Part shown: in pieces, positions 1 to 8,447 of the stretch
Position numbering within the stretch: the first letter of the stretch is position 1
Layout: the number at the start of each line of letters is the position of its first letter
Assembly: GCA_022361135.1 (NCBI GenBank)
Contig: JAKSBM010000656.1
Location: forward strand, 1-14,611
DNA from: Desulfobacterales bacterium
Lineage (GTDB): Bacteria > Desulfobacterota > Desulfobacteria > Desulfobacterales > Desulfobacteraceae
Length of the DNA: 14,611 bases
Direction of reading: 5' to 3'
Notes under the pieces: generated by a model
Databases searched by the model: none
The model's input: the letters and a program-made list of their open reading frames with translations, nothing else
What the model was told of the DNA's origin: nothing
Position numbers and translations under genes: made by a program

Positions 1-29
1 CGGCGGGGGAGGGAGATGGAGCGGGCGTT

Positions 30-101
30 AAGGGTCCCGGCAGCTTCAGGATGAATGGGACGGGACCCTTCGCAGGCGTTGCGGTCACGACGACCGCAAC
101 G
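30..101. repeat. Two adjacent perfect stem-loops
   Basis: AAGGGTCCCG at 30-39 is the exact reverse complement of CGGGACCCTT at 61-70, with a 21-nt loop. Only 6 nt later CGTTGCGGTC (77-86) pairs perfectly with GACCGCAACG (92-101) around a 5-nt loop. Neither hairpin is followed by a T-run, so they are not ordinary intrinsic terminators. They may belong to a structured 3' untranslated region of an upstream gene, a repeat-type palindrome, or a small RNA. The pairing is visible; the function is unknown. Confidence 0.55.
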
Positions 102-257
102 GTGGCAGCGGAATCTTCCTCCCCCCGTCGTCACCGGGTTTCTTGAACAATGCCGCCCTTCCCCAGATGAACCATTCCCACGCCATCGCGATTTCCGCAA
201 CGAAACAAAAGAGTTCCCCCTCCAAGGCAGCCCATCAACCTGATTTCATACCGATAT

Positions 258-292
258 AAAAAAATTACCCCACCGGACAAGGGGCTTTTTTT
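258..292. terminator. Probable (bidirectional) intrinsic terminator
   Basis: CCCC at 268-271 pairs with GGGG at 281-284 across a 9-nt loop. The flanks are A7 (258-264) on the left and T7 (286-292) on the right, so the stem can extend through A:T pairs with a small internal loop, and a U-run follows the hairpin on either strand. It would separate the cheW operon from whatever lies to the left. The GC core is only 4 bp, so strength is uncertain. Confidence 0.45.
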
Positions 293-470
293 ATGGCATT
301 CCACCGGGGATTTCCATCTTGTGAACCCCCTTAAATCTATGGTACATTTTAACAGATCAACCCAATGTTTCGATCCAAATCCCATGGAATAATTTCGCAT
401 CCATCGCTGTACGATATCGTTTCCAAATCCTTCTATTGCCCCAGGCAATTCCATACCTTTTAAATGTCCA

Positions 471-478
471 TAAGGAGG
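471..478 (+). promoter_or_regulatory. Strong Shine-Dalgarno of cheW
   Basis: TAAGGAGG is fully complementary to the core anti-SD of 16S rRNA and ends 4 nt before the ATG at 483. It fixes the cheW start and predicts strong translation. Confidence 0.8.
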
Positions 479-482
479 CATT

Positions 483-995
483 ATGACGGCCCAAACCGCA
501 GAAAAGGCCATTGAATCCGCCATTGGAGAACAGGCGGCCGGCAAATACCTGACCTTTTCCCTGGAAAAGGAAGAATACGGCATCGGCATTCTCAAGGTCA
601 AAGAGATCATCGGAATGATGCCCATCACCCCGGTCCCCCGGACACCGGAATTTGTCAAAGGCGTCATCAATTTAAGGGGCAAGGTCATTCCCATCATCGA
701 CCTGCGCATGAAATTCAACATGCCCCCCCAGGACTATGATGAACGCACCTGTATCATCGTGGTGGAAATCGAATCCACCACCGGCGTCCTTCCCATCGGC
801 ATCGTGGTAGATGCCGTATCCGAAGTCCTGAGCATCAAGGCCCGCCAGATTGAGGCCCCCCCCACCTTCGGCACCCGCCTCAACTCCGAATACATCCTGG
901 GCATGGCCCAGGTGGAAGGGGAGGTCAAAATCCTCCTGAACATCGACGATGTCCTGAACCGTAAAGACGTCTCCGAAATCGAATCCGCCCTCTGA
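483..995 (+). CDS. cheW: Chemotaxis adaptor protein CheW
   Basis: This 170-residue protein is a single CheW domain, the cytoplasmic SH3-like adaptor that joins methyl-accepting receptors to the histidine kinase CheA. The domain begins about residue 20 ([21 protein letters not shown]) and contains the family hallmark [16 protein letters not shown] at 60-75. It also has the usual [14 protein letters not shown] strand (about 105-118) and a C-terminal LLNIDDVL (151-158). Length is typical for CheW; the extra ~20 residues at the N terminus are not conserved. A near-perfect ribosome binding site fixes the start. The gene lies 17 nt upstream of a receptor gene, so the pair is very likely one operon and this CheW probably serves that receptor. 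No cheA is visible, so the kinase must be encoded elsewhere. Family assignment is certain; pairing with this receptor is inferred from gene order. Confidence 0.96.
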   Translation: MTAQTAEKAIESAIGEQAAGKYLTFSLEKEEYGIGILKVKEIIGMMPITPVPRTPEFVKGVINLRGKVIPIIDLRMKFNMPPQDYDERTCIIVVEIESTTGVLPIGIVVDAVSEVLSIKARQIEAPPTFGTRLNSEYILGMAQVEGEVKILLNIDDVLNRKDVSEIESAL

Positions 996-1012
996 TCCCA
1001 AAAGGAGTCACC

Positions 1013-3637
1013 ATGTTCAATAGAATCGGTCTTCGGTTCAAAATCATGATGGGCTCCGGCCTCACCCTGGCCCTCATGATCCTCCTGGGCCTGGTGGGAA
1101 TCCGGGCCAATCACTCCCTGACCCAGGCCAACCAATGGGTGGACCAAACCCACCGGGTCATGGCCGCAGCCCACCAGATCATCGGTGCGGCCGTGGATAT
1201 GGAAACCGGCATGCGGGGCTACCTGTTGGCCGGAAAGGAAGAATTTCTCAAGCCCTATACCCAGGGTTCCCAACGATTCAATACCCTGGTGGAGGAATTG
1301 TCCCGCACCGTCTCCGACACCCCGGAACAGGTGGAACGGCTGGGGCAGATCCAAACCCAGATCCGGGACTGGCAACGCCAGGTGGCCGACCCCGCCATTG
1401 CCCTGAGGCGCCAGATCGGCCACAGCGACACCATGAACGACATGGCCCGGCTGGTGGGTCAGGCCAAGGGAAAGGCCTATTTTGACCAATTCCGGCAGGA
1501 TATCCAGGAATTCATCCACCGGGAAAACCAGGAACTTTTGGACCGGAAAGCCGCCCTGGATAAGGCCGTGGCCCAGAATGAGGAATTGGCCGCCCAGGTC
1601 AAGGAAAGCGCGGCCCAAACCCGGACGTCCCGCCGCATCGTCTCCCTGGCCGGCCAGGTCACCATGGCCGCCATTGACATGGAAACCGGCATGCGGGGCT
1701 TTTTGCTCACCGGCAAGGCCAAGGCCCTGGAGCCCTATGAAACCGGGGAATTTCTCTTTGACGAACGGATCCAGGAACTGGCCGACCAGGCCCAAAGGGA
1801 TCCGGAGCTCGCCCAGAGGATCTCCCGGGTGAAGCAATATATCCAAAGCTGGAAAACCGACTATGCCCTGCCCCTGATCCAATTGCGCCGGGCCGTCAAT
1901 GCCGGCCGGAAAACCCAGGTACAGCTCCGGCGGGCCGTGGCCCAACCCAAGGGGGCCGAGACCTTTGAACGATTCCGAATCCAAATGGAAATGATCATTG
2001 AACAGGAGGAATCCCTCCTGCTCCAACGGCGGGCCAAGGCCGGTCTCATCTCGGCCCAGGCCAACAGCCACCGACGGACCATTTCCAAAACCACCCAATG
2101 GATCACCCAGAACCAGCTCCACATCCAGAAGGCCCAGGCCATCGTGGGAGCGGCCGTGGACATGGAAACCGGCATGCGGGGCTATCTCCTGGCCGGGAAA
2201 AAGGAATTCCTCACCCCCTACAACACCGGCAGGGCCGCCTTTTCCGACCAGGTCCAGGAACTGGCGGAAGCCCTGGGGGACAATACAGACCAGGCCGGCC
2301 TCATCACCCGGGCCGGAAACCAGATCCAGGAATGGCAAACCCGGGTCACCGAACCCCAGATTACCCTGCGGGCATCCATCGGCCATGCCAAAACCATGGA
2401 CGACATGGCCGACCTCATTGGCCAGGCACGGGGCAAGAGATACTTTGACGCCTTCCGCCGGGAGGTGGATGCCTTCATCGGCCAGGAACAAACCCGCATG
2501 GATCAACGCCGGGCCGAAGCCCAGCGGGTGGCCGCCCAATCCACCCGCATCATGGGGGCGGGCATGGCCATGGCCACCCTGCTGGCCGTGCTGGTCTCCG
2601 TCCTCATCACCAATTCCGTGGCCCGCCCCTTCCAATCCATTTTCCAGGGGTTGAAACAATTCAGCAACCGGGAATTGACCCGCGTCAATCACCAGTTCCA
2701 GGAGGTCATCGGCGGCCTTTCCCAGAGCAGCCGCCAACTGTTGACCGCCGGACAGACCATTGCCCAGGGCAGTTCCACCCAGGCCGCCGGCCTGGAACAA
2801 ACCGCATCTTCTTTGGAGGAAATATCCAGCATGACCCAACAGAACGCAGGCAATGCCGACCAGGCCAACCGCCTCATGCAGACCGCCAACCAGGTGGTGG
2901 CCGAGGCCAATGTCTCCATGGACGCCCTGACCCGATCCATGGATGAGATATCCGCCGCATCCCGGGAAACCTCCCACATCGTCCAGACCATTGATGAAAT
3001 CGCCTTTCAAACCAATCTCCTGGCCCTGAATGCCGCCGTGGAAGCCGCCCGGGCCGGGGAGGCCGGGGCCGGATTTGCCGTGGTGGCCGAGGAGGTTCGG
3101 AACCTGGCCATGCGGGCGGCCGAAGCAGCCCGGGACACCTCGGGCCTCATCGATGGCACCGTGGATAAAATCGCCCAGGGGGGAAACCTGGTCCATCGCA
3201 CCAATGAAACCTTCCAGCAGGTGACCCAGAGCACGGAGAAGGTGGGAAAACTGGTGTCGGAAATCACCGACGCCTCCCAGGACCAGGCCCGGGGAATCTC
3301 CCAGGTATCCGAAGCCATTAACCAGATGGACCAGGTGGTCCGGCAAAATGCCGACGGGTCCAAGGCCCTTTCATCCCAGGCCCAGGAACTCCAGGGGCAG
3401 GTGGATGTCATGCACTCCATCCTCAAGGGAAACAACGGTGTGGAAACCCAGGCTGAATTTCCAGGCCCAACCCGGGCTGAACTCCCTGGCCCAACCGGGG
3501 CAGAACCCCTGGATCCAACCCAGGCCGAACTCCCGGATCCAACCCGGGCCCAACTTCAGGGACCGCTCCGGACCGAGCGTCCGGGAGCCACCGGTTCCCA
3601 CCCCACTGGCCGGGCCATCCCCCATGGGAAAAAATAA
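1013..3637 (+). CDS. Methyl-accepting chemotaxis protein with three CHASE3-like sensor domains
   Basis: This 874-residue inner-membrane chemoreceptor passes an extracytoplasmic signal to CheW/CheA. AAAGGAG precedes the ATG. TM1 is about residues 10-30 and TM2 about 514-536. Between them the motif METGMRG occurs at residues 63, 223 and 384, marking three tandem CHASE3-like helical sensor units of ~160 residues. Units 1 and 3 align without gaps at an offset of 321 residues and share a DMAxLxGQAxGKxYFDxFR block at 143-161 and 464-482; unit 2 is more diverged. After TM2 only a short, degenerate HAMP-like segment (about 537-570) is seen. The coiled-coil signalling domain follows, with its hairpin tip at about 661-705 ([20 protein letters not shown], then [13 protein letters not shown]). 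The tail (814-861) is a proline-rich octapeptide repeat; there is no C-terminal NWETF-like CheR pentapeptide. The receptor class is certain; the ligand cannot be read. Confidence 0.95.
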   Translation: MFNRIGLRFKIMMGSGLTLALMILLGLVGIRANHSLTQANQWVDQTHRVMAAAHQIIGAAVDMETGMRGYLLAGKEEFLKPYTQGSQRFNTLVEELSRTVSDTPEQVERLGQIQTQIRDWQRQVADPAIALRRQIGHSDTMNDMARLVGQAKGKAYFDQFRQDIQEFIHRENQELLDRKAALDKAVAQNEELAAQVKESAAQTRTSRRIVSLAGQVTMAAIDMETGMRGFLLTGKAKALEPYETGEFLFDERIQELADQAQRDPELAQRISRVKQYIQSWKTDYALPLIQLRRAVNAGRKTQVQLRRAVAQPKGAETFERFRIQMEMIIEQEESLLLQRRAKAGLISAQANSHRRTISKTTQWITQNQLHIQKAQAIVGAAVDMETGMRGYLLAGKKEFLTPYNTGRAAFSDQVQELAEALGDNTDQAGLITRAGNQIQEWQTRVTEPQITLRASIGHAKTMDDMADLIGQARGKRYFDAFRREVDAFIGQEQTRMDQRRAEAQRVAAQSTRIMGAGMAMATLLAVLVSVLITNSVARPFQSIFQGLKQFSNRELTRVNHQFQEVIGGLSQSSRQLLTAGQTIAQGSSTQAAGLEQTASSLEEISSMTQQNAGNADQANRLMQTANQVVAEANVSMDALTRSMDEISAASRETSHIVQTIDEIAFQTNLLALNAAVEAARAGEAGAGFAVVAEEVRNLAMRAAEAARDTSGLIDGTVDKIAQGGNLVHRTNETFQQVTQSTEKVGKLVSEITDASQDQARGISQVSEAINQMDQVVRQNADGSKALSSQAQELQGQVDVMHSILKGNNGVETQAEFPGPTRAELPGPTGAEPLDPTQAELPDPTRAQLQGPLRTERPGATGSHPTGRAIPHGKK
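3452..3595 (+). repeat. 24-bp tandem repeat encoding an octapeptide tail
   Basis: Six consecutive in-frame 24-nt units lie at the 3' end of the receptor gene, starting at 3452, 3476, 3500, 3524, 3548 and 3572. They encode variants of A-E-L-P-G-P-T-R (residues 814-861). The first four units are well conserved ([32 protein letters not shown]) and the last two are degenerate ([16 protein letters not shown]). The translation predicts a flexible, extended, Pro-rich linker after the coiled coil. Copy number could vary between strains by slippage. Confidence 0.85.
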
Positions 3638-3674
3638 AACCGGGGCCTGCCCCCGGCCAAAGGGTTCTACGCAA

Positions 3675-3717
3675 AACCGCCGTCCCGGAATGATTCCGGG
3701 GCGGCGGTTCTATTTTT
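3675..3717 (+). terminator. Strong intrinsic terminator of the cheW-receptor operon
   Basis: Bases 3675-3690 pair with 3694-3709 in a 16-bp stem (one G:T wobble) capped by a 3-nt loop. CTATTTTT follows at 3710-3717. It starts 37 bp after the receptor stop codon. The opposing gdhA gene ends at 3774, so the hairpin may also stop transcripts coming from the right, although the U-run on that side is only four bases and lies partly in the stem. Confidence 0.9.
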
Positions 3718-3773
3718 ACGGATGTTTATGGACTTAACCCATGGGGACGGCGTTCTCCGGCCTGGGCAACACC

Positions 3774-5123
3774 TTACACCACCCCCTGGTCCAGCATGGC
3801 GTCGGCCACCTTGACAAAGCCGGCAATGTTGGCACCGTTCACATAATTGCCCGGGGTGCCGTATTCCTCCGAGGCATCCAGACAGGCCCGGTGGATGCTC
3901 TGCATGATGGACTTAAGGCGATCTTCCACCTCCTCCCGGCTCCAATTCATTCGCATGGCATTCTGGGACATCTCCAGGCCGGAGACGGCCACGCCGCCGG
4001 CATTGGCGGCCTTGCCCGGGGCATAGAGGATGTCGGAATCCAGGAATAACTCCACCCCGTCGATGGTGGTGGGCATGTTGGCCCCTTCGCAGACCAGGGA
4101 AATCCCGTTGTTCAACAGGGTTTGGGCATCCGTGGCATTGATTTCATTCTGGGTGGCCGAGGGAAAGGCGCAGTCGGCCCGGTGGTGCCAGAGGGGATTG
4201 TGGTCGGCACCGGGGTCCGCCGGGGTAAAAACGGCTTCGGGATATTTTTCCGTATATTCCTTGATCCGTCCCCGCTTCACATTTTTCAGGTACATGACGT
4301 ATTGGAGCTTATCCCCGTCAATGCCCTTTTCATCCACCACATAGCCGGAGGAATCGGAGAGGGTAATGACCTTGCCCCCCAATTGGTTGATCTTTTCAGT
4401 GGTGTACTGGGCCACATTCCCCGATCCCGACACCAGGCAAATCTTGTCCTTGAGGGTCTGGTTCCGGGTAGCCAGCATTTCTGCGGCAAAAAAGACCGAT
4501 CCATACCCCGTGGCTTCGGGTCGAATGAGGCTGCCGCCCCAATTGAGTCCCTTACCCGTGAGCACCCCGGTGAATTCATTTTTCAACTTTCTATACATGC
4601 CGAAGAGATAACCGATTTCACGTCCCCCCACCCCGATATCTCCGGCGGGCACATCGGTGTTGGGGCCCAGGTGGCGGAAGAGTTCGCCCATGAAACTCTG
4701 GCAGAACCGCATGACTTCATTGTCGGACCGGCCCTTGGGATCAAAGTCGGATCCCCCCTTGCCTCCGCCCATGGGCAAGGTGGTGAGTGCATTCTTAAAC
4801 ACCTGCTCAAAACCCAGAAATTTCAAGATGGAAAGGTTCACCGAAGGATGGAAACGCAGCCCGCCCTTGTAGGGTCCGATGGCGGAATTCATCTCAATGC
4901 GGAAGCCCCGGTTGACCTGGACATGGCCCTGGTCATCCACCCAGGGTACCCGGAACTGGATGACCCGCTCCGGCTCCACAATGCGTTCCATGATACCGGC
5001 GTGGCGGTATTCGGGATTCTGGTCAAGGACCGGCCGGATGGATTCCACCACCTCGGTAACGGCCTGGTGGAATTCCTTTTCATAGGGATCCCTTGCGTTG
5101 ACGACGTCGAGAATCGTGCCCAT
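3774..5123 (-). CDS. gdhA: NADP-type glutamate dehydrogenase
   Basis: This 449-residue hexameric-type glutamate dehydrogenase (probably EC 1.4.1.4) makes glutamate from 2-oxoglutarate, ammonium and NADPH in the cytoplasm. Length matches the NADP-dependent class of about 445-450 residues. Visible landmarks are GPYKGGLRFH (83-92, substrate-binding Lys86), the family signature LPMGGGKGGSDFDP (116-129, catalytic Lys122), the catalytic Asp in PAGDIG (Asp162), a Rossmann GSGNVA (233-238), and DSSG (257-260) at the end of the second strand. The last motif is usual in NADP-preferring members. AGGAGGAGAG lies just upstream of the ATG. The gene follows the large NAD-type glutamate dehydrogenase in the same direction after 183 bp containing two hairpins, so separate control is likely. 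Cofactor preference is inferred from family motifs. Confidence 0.95.
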   Translation of the reverse strand: MGTILDVVNARDPYEKEFHQAVTEVVESIRPVLDQNPEYRHAGIMERIVEPERVIQFRVPWVDDQGHVQVNRGFRIEMNSAIGPYKGGLRFHPSVNLSILKFLGFEQVFKNALTTLPMGGGKGGSDFDPKGRSDNEVMRFCQSFMGELFRHLGPNTDVPAGDIGVGGREIGYLFGMYRKLKNEFTGVLTGKGLNWGGSLIRPEATGYGSVFFAAEMLATRNQTLKDKICLVSGSGNVAQYTTEKINQLGGKVITLSDSSGYVVDEKGIDGDKLQYVMYLKNVKRGRIKEYTEKYPEAVFTPADPGADHNPLWHHRADCAFPSATQNEINATDAQTLLNNGISLVCEGANMPTTIDGVELFLDSDILYAPGKAANAGGVAVSGLEMSQNAMRMNWSREEVEDRLKSIMQSIHRACLDASEEYGTPGNYVNGANIAGFVKVADAMLDQGVV

Positions 5124-5171
5124 CTCTCCTCCTATACCTAATTATTATGGATTGACTGATGAAGGAAGAAC

Positions 5172-5207
5172 CGGACAGGTCCCAGCCCTTGCAGCCGGGC
5201 CTGTCCG
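5172..5207 (-). promoter_or_regulatory. Stem-loop in the gdhA leader
   Basis: Bases 5172-5179 pair with 5200-5207 (8 bp, GGACAGG/CCTGTCC core). After a single-base bulge at 5180, CCC 5181-5183 pairs with GGG 5197-5199. On the gdhA strand the hairpin ends about 48 nt before the start codon and is followed by a pyrimidine-rich stretch (GGTTCTTCCTTC). It could be an attenuator, an mRNA-stabilising 5' structure, or a second terminator of the upstream gene. Only the pairing is certain. Confidence 0.45.
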
Positions 5208-5260
5208 TGATCTGAAATATATGGTTCAGCCTACCATACTCGAGATGAAAACACGAGATG

Positions 5261-5287
5261 AATTCCCCGGCGGAAAGCCGGGGAATT
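5261..5287 (-). terminator. Stem-loop after the NAD-glutamate dehydrogenase gene
   Basis: AATTCCCCGGC (5261-5271) pairs perfectly with 5277-5287 around a 5-nt loop, 19 nt beyond the stop codon of the large dehydrogenase gene. The stem is strong at 11 bp, but on the minus strand no U-run follows at once; a TTTT lies about 10 nt further. It may be a partial terminator, a 3'-end-stabilising hairpin or an intercistronic processing site that sets the ratio of the two dehydrogenase messages. Confidence 0.5.
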
Positions 5288-5306
5288 ATAGAAGCTTACA
5301 TCAAAA

Positions 5307-8300
5307 CTACTTGGTATCAAAGATGGCGTGCATGGCCGGGATGAATTTCTTTTCCGCGGCCTTCACATACTTGTCCCAATTGCCTGCATTCTGGTAGAAG
5401 GCCAGTGATGCCAGCTTTTTGGTGACGATGGCGTTGCGATAGGCATGGAGCTTATCGCTGTTCATGATATCCAGGACATTTTCAGCCCCCAGACTCTTCA
5501 TGCACACCGGCGGCACATAGGCGTCCAGAATCTTAAGCATGAGATCCGTATCCGCCACAATGGCCTCCAGATTTTCTTCCACCTTGGCCTGGAAGGCAAA
5601 GATCTGTTCGGAAGTGGTTTCCGACAGAACGAAAAGAGGCGTCTTTTTATCGACTTCATGGACGTCGATGAGCATCTGGGTTTCCATACCGGCAAAGGTG
5701 GAGACCAGGGTCATGATATCCCGGATCAGGGCCCAGCGGGTTTCCGCATCTTCCAGGAGACGGGCTTCGTAATCATTTTCAAAGAGGAAGGCCGTGAGCA
5801 CCTCGGCCACGGATGAGGAAAATACCCCGCCCTTGTTGGCCGAAGAGTCCTTGATCTGGTAGATGGGGGTTTCACCGGCGATGTGGCGGCGGGCGGCATC
5901 ATCAAAGAAGACATTGGCCCCTTCCACGATGAACCGCAGTTCCTGGAAATTGTCCAGGAAATCGGTGATATTGCTCTGGTTGATGGTATCCTTGAATCCA
6001 CCACAGGGAATGAAGGCCTGGATATTTGCCTGTTCAATGTACTTGCGGTTGGCCGGATCGGTGATGAAATTCCGGTGGAAAATGGCTCCGTCTTCAATGT
6101 GGGTGCCGTCGGGCAGGGTAATGTCCTTGCCCCGCAGGGGAACCCGGAAGCCCCGGGGACCGATTTTCCCTTCGGGGAAGCTCATGGAGTTGGCCCGGGG
6201 GGCGGTGTGGCGCATGAAGGCAATCTTCATGAGCTCTTCCCGGTCCAGTCCGTCGGGGTCAAAGAGGATGGAACCGCCGTCGATGATCAGGCAGATTTTC
6301 CCTTTGTAACACTGGATTTCATTGGAGCCCAGGTCGCCGTCGGGGCCGCCGGTCATCATGAGGTTAAGATCGGATTCCTTGGCCTTGTGATGGGCTATGA
6401 GGGTTCTAAAGGCCCCCATGACCGAGGTGGTGGTCATGCCGGAGATCTCGATCTTTCCCCCCACCTTGGCATGGATTTCATCCATGTTTGTGGTCACGGT
6501 GACGGTTTTACCATTGATCTGCAGCTCGGTGCCCTGTTCCGGGCCATGGGGAATGAGGCCGAAGAGATCGCCGTTTTCCAGAATACCATAGGTGTCGTGG
6601 GGAATGCCGAAGCTCTTGCCCGTGGTCATGGTTCTCCAATATTGATATCCCCGTTCCTTGGCCCGGAAGGAAATGGCATCCATGAGGGGAGCTGTGCCTT
6701 CATCCGGTCCGAAGAAAATCATTTCGGGCTTGCCGTAGTGGTCCACCACGGATTCGTCCACCAGCATCAAGTCCATGATGCCTTCGGTGTAATCGTAGAG
6801 GGCATCCATGCTGTAAGCGGCATACAGGGCATGGGGAACCACAACACCCTTGGAACCACTTTCGCAGATATCCTTGTGTTTCAGACGCTGGGCTCTGGGT
6901 CCCAGGGCATAGTTCAACAGGACGGCATTGTCCAACTCCATGGAGTGGTTGCCCTTGGTGATTCTCAACATTCTCAGGCCGCCACGGGCAATGTCGTCGG
7001 CCCGCAGATGGGTGCCGCAGGCATAGTGACCGTTGACGTAGAAGATACCGTAGACAAATTGTTTAAAGACCAGGGGATCCAGGATCCGGTTGTCCAAACG
7101 GAAGGAAAAGCTGCGTTTTTCCGTTTTGTAAAAGTTGGTCTTCAGGGTGGCGGTGAGGATCTTGAACATGTACTTAAAGATGTCGAATCCAATGGGATAA
7201 TCCATGAAGCGGATTTCCAGCATTTTAATGAATTCGTCTTCCTTGCGGGCCAGCTCTTCCAGACCCAGGTCATTGGGGGTGTCCGGGTTAAAACGCCGGT
7301 CAAAGAGATCATAGAGAAAACGGAGCAGGTCGGGATGGGACTTGGCCGTTTCCAGAACCGTGCGATGGACATAGGTGAACTTGTTGGATTCCTGGACCCG
7401 GCTGGAGAAGGCTTCCTTGTGGTTCGCCGAATCCAGACTATTGAGCAGGTCCATGTCCGCCTTGGTGTTCCGTTCCTTAAAAATGAACATGTGGGTGAAA
7501 TCCACGGCATTGCCGGCAAAGAGCATTTCACGGAAATTAATCTGCCCGTCCACGTAAAGCTGGGTGATGGGGGAGACGGAAAAGCTCAGGTAGGCCCGCA
7601 GGTCTTCCAGGATCTCGGCTTCCTTGGCCCGGGAGAGTTCGCCCTGGACGTAGAGGGAGCAGATGGAAGAGGTGACCTTGGAATCCACGTAGTAGGGTTC
7701 CCAATAGGCACGGGTGATGACCAAGCCATGGTCCTGGAACATCCGCCGGAGAACCTGGAGCTGGGGCCGTTCAAAATCCGAATTAAACATGAAGCGAATT
7801 TCACCGATGTCGGAAAGGTTGAAGACCTCCACCAGGGGGGTGACATTGTCCGAAACGGCGGCCAGGAATTTTTCATACCGCTGCCGGGTGAGCCGGGGGG
7901 TCACGGTGTAATCCTGGTCCATGTTGAAAAGGAACCGGGAATCGCTGAACTGTGAGGGGTCAAAGTCTGCCACGGTTTCCTGGCGGAAAACATAGGTATA
8001 ATATTCGGAATCCGGGTTGTAATAATATTCCCGGCGGTGGCCGGAGAGCATGGTATCCAACACCCGCTCCATTCTTTCCCGGTTGTCTTTGGTGGCGATG
8101 CGCACCCGCTGGACCTGCTGTCCCTGGGTCAAATCGCAGTCAATGTCGGCCACCCAGGAATCGATGACGACCTTATCGTCGTCAAACTTGATGCTCTTGG
8201 CAATGGAAGAGAGAATGCTTTTCAGGGATTCCTTGGTAATGGTTTCAAAGAAATAGTCGGGAAGTCCCAGATCGTCCAGGAGGATGCCTGCAGCCATGTT

Positions 8301-8447
8301 GATGCAGTTGGCCGTAATCAGCCCTTCCGAGGAGAGGTCGATGACCGCTTCATAGAGGAGGCTGGAATTGAGTTTAACGGTTTGAGCCTTTTGGATGATG
8401 TAAGCGCCTTTGGTTACAGACAGACCCGCGTCGGTTTTGGTATCCAT
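5307..8447 (-). CDS. Large NAD-dependent glutamate dehydrogenase (GDH2-like class)
   Basis: This 1046-residue protein belongs to the large (~115 kDa) NAD-specific glutamate dehydrogenases known from fungi (Gdh2) and some bacteria. These usually work catabolically, oxidising glutamate to 2-oxoglutarate and ammonium with NAD+. The N-terminal ~450 residues are the class-specific regulatory extension. Catalytic-region landmarks are ARGGLRM (487-493, substrate binding), GSKGVVVPH (531-539, presumed catalytic Lys533), GPDEGTAP (580-587), GGPDGDLGSNE (700-710, dinucleotide-binding region), PCGGFKD (814-820), FIVEGANVFF (839-848) and SSANKGGVFSSSVAEVL (868-884). The ATG has TAGGAG about 10 nt upstream. 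A 6-bp inverted repeat, ATCCAT-GTG-ATGGAT (8442-8456), spans the start codon. It is first of two glutamate dehydrogenase genes read leftward. Class assignment is confident; direction in vivo is inferred. Confidence 0.93.
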   Translation of the reverse strand: MDTKTDAGLSVTKGAYIIQKAQTVKLNSSLLYEAVIDLSSEGLITANCINMAAGILLDDLGLPDYFFETITKESLKSILSSIAKSIKFDDDKVVIDSWVADIDCDLTQGQQVQRVRIATKDNRERMERVLDTMLSGHRREYYYNPDSEYYTYVFRQETVADFDPSQFSDSRFLFNMDQDYTVTPRLTRQRYEKFLAAVSDNVTPLVEVFNLSDIGEIRFMFNSDFERPQLQVLRRMFQDHGLVITRAYWEPYYVDSKVTSSICSLYVQGELSRAKEAEILEDLRAYLSFSVSPITQLYVDGQINFREMLFAGNAVDFTHMFIFKERNTKADMDLLNSLDSANHKEAFSSRVQESNKFTYVHRTVLETAKSHPDLLRFLYDLFDRRFNPDTPNDLGLEELARKEDEFIKMLEIRFMDYPIGFDIFKYMFKILTATLKTNFYKTEKRSFSFRLDNRILDPLVFKQFVYGIFYVNGHYACGTHLRADDIARGGLRMLRITKGNHSMELDNAVLLNYALGPRAQRLKHKDICESGSKGVVVPHALYAAYSMDALYDYTEGIMDLMLVDESVVDHYGKPEMIFFGPDEGTAPLMDAISFRAKERGYQYWRTMTTGKSFGIPHDTYGILENGDLFGLIPHGPEQGTELQINGKTVTVTTNMDEIHAKVGGKIEISGMTTTSVMGAFRTLIAHHKAKESDLNLMMTGGPDGDLGSNEIQCYKGKICLIIDGGSILFDPDGLDREELMKIAFMRHTAPRANSMSFPEGKIGPRGFRVPLRGKDITLPDGTHIEDGAIFHRNFITDPANRKYIEQANIQAFIPCGGFKDTINQSNITDFLDNFQELRFIVEGANVFFDDAARRHIAGETPIYQIKDSSANKGGVFSSSVAEVLTAFLFENDYEARLLEDAETRWALIRDIMTLVSTFAGMETQMLIDVHEVDKKTPLFVLSETTSEQIFAFQAKVEENLEAIVADTDLMLKILDAYVPPVCMKSLGAENVLDIMNSDKLHAYRNAIVTKKLASLAFYQNAGNWDKYVKAAEKKFIPAMHAIFDTK

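Larger units (their letters stand above)
1..482. other. Non-coding left flank and cheW leader
   Basis: I find no convincing gene in this stretch. One frame is open from the left edge to a TGA at 144-146 and could be the last ~47 codons of an upstream + strand gene, but its Gly/Thr/Ser/Arg-rich translation matches nothing I know. The stretch contains two stem-loops near the left edge, a terminator-like hairpin at 258-292, a perfect 10-bp palindrome ACGATATCGT at 411-420, and a short dyad ATTGCC-CCA-GGCAAT at 435-449 inside the probable cheW leader. I could not pick out a confident -35/-10 pair for cheW. Confidence 0.5.

Noticed and set aside
55..243. A 62-codon + strand frame near the left edge
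   Set aside because: Arg/Pro-rich low-complexity translation, no ribosome binding site, and it runs through the hairpins; not supported as a gene.
734..3346. An 870-codon open frame antisense to the receptor gene
   Set aside because: Its Gly/Leu/His-rich translation is the usual by-product of GC-rich third positions in the opposite gene; the + strand frame has clear domains and a ribosome site.
3452..3595. Short regular repeats that could suggest a CRISPR array
   Set aside because: Units are contiguous 24-mers in frame with the receptor gene and have no spacers.
4122..5141. A 339-codon + strand frame over gdhA
   Set aside because: Antisense shadow of gdhA with no domain or ribosome site.
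5172..5287. A riboswitch in the gdhA leader
   Set aside because: The hairpins do not show conserved loops of the glutamine, glycine or cobalamin riboswitches; only simple stems are visible.
5883..7955. A 690-codon + strand frame inside the large glutamate dehydrogenase gene
   Set aside because: Shadow of the minus-strand gene, which carries unmistakable dehydrogenase motifs; the + frame shows no recognisable domain.
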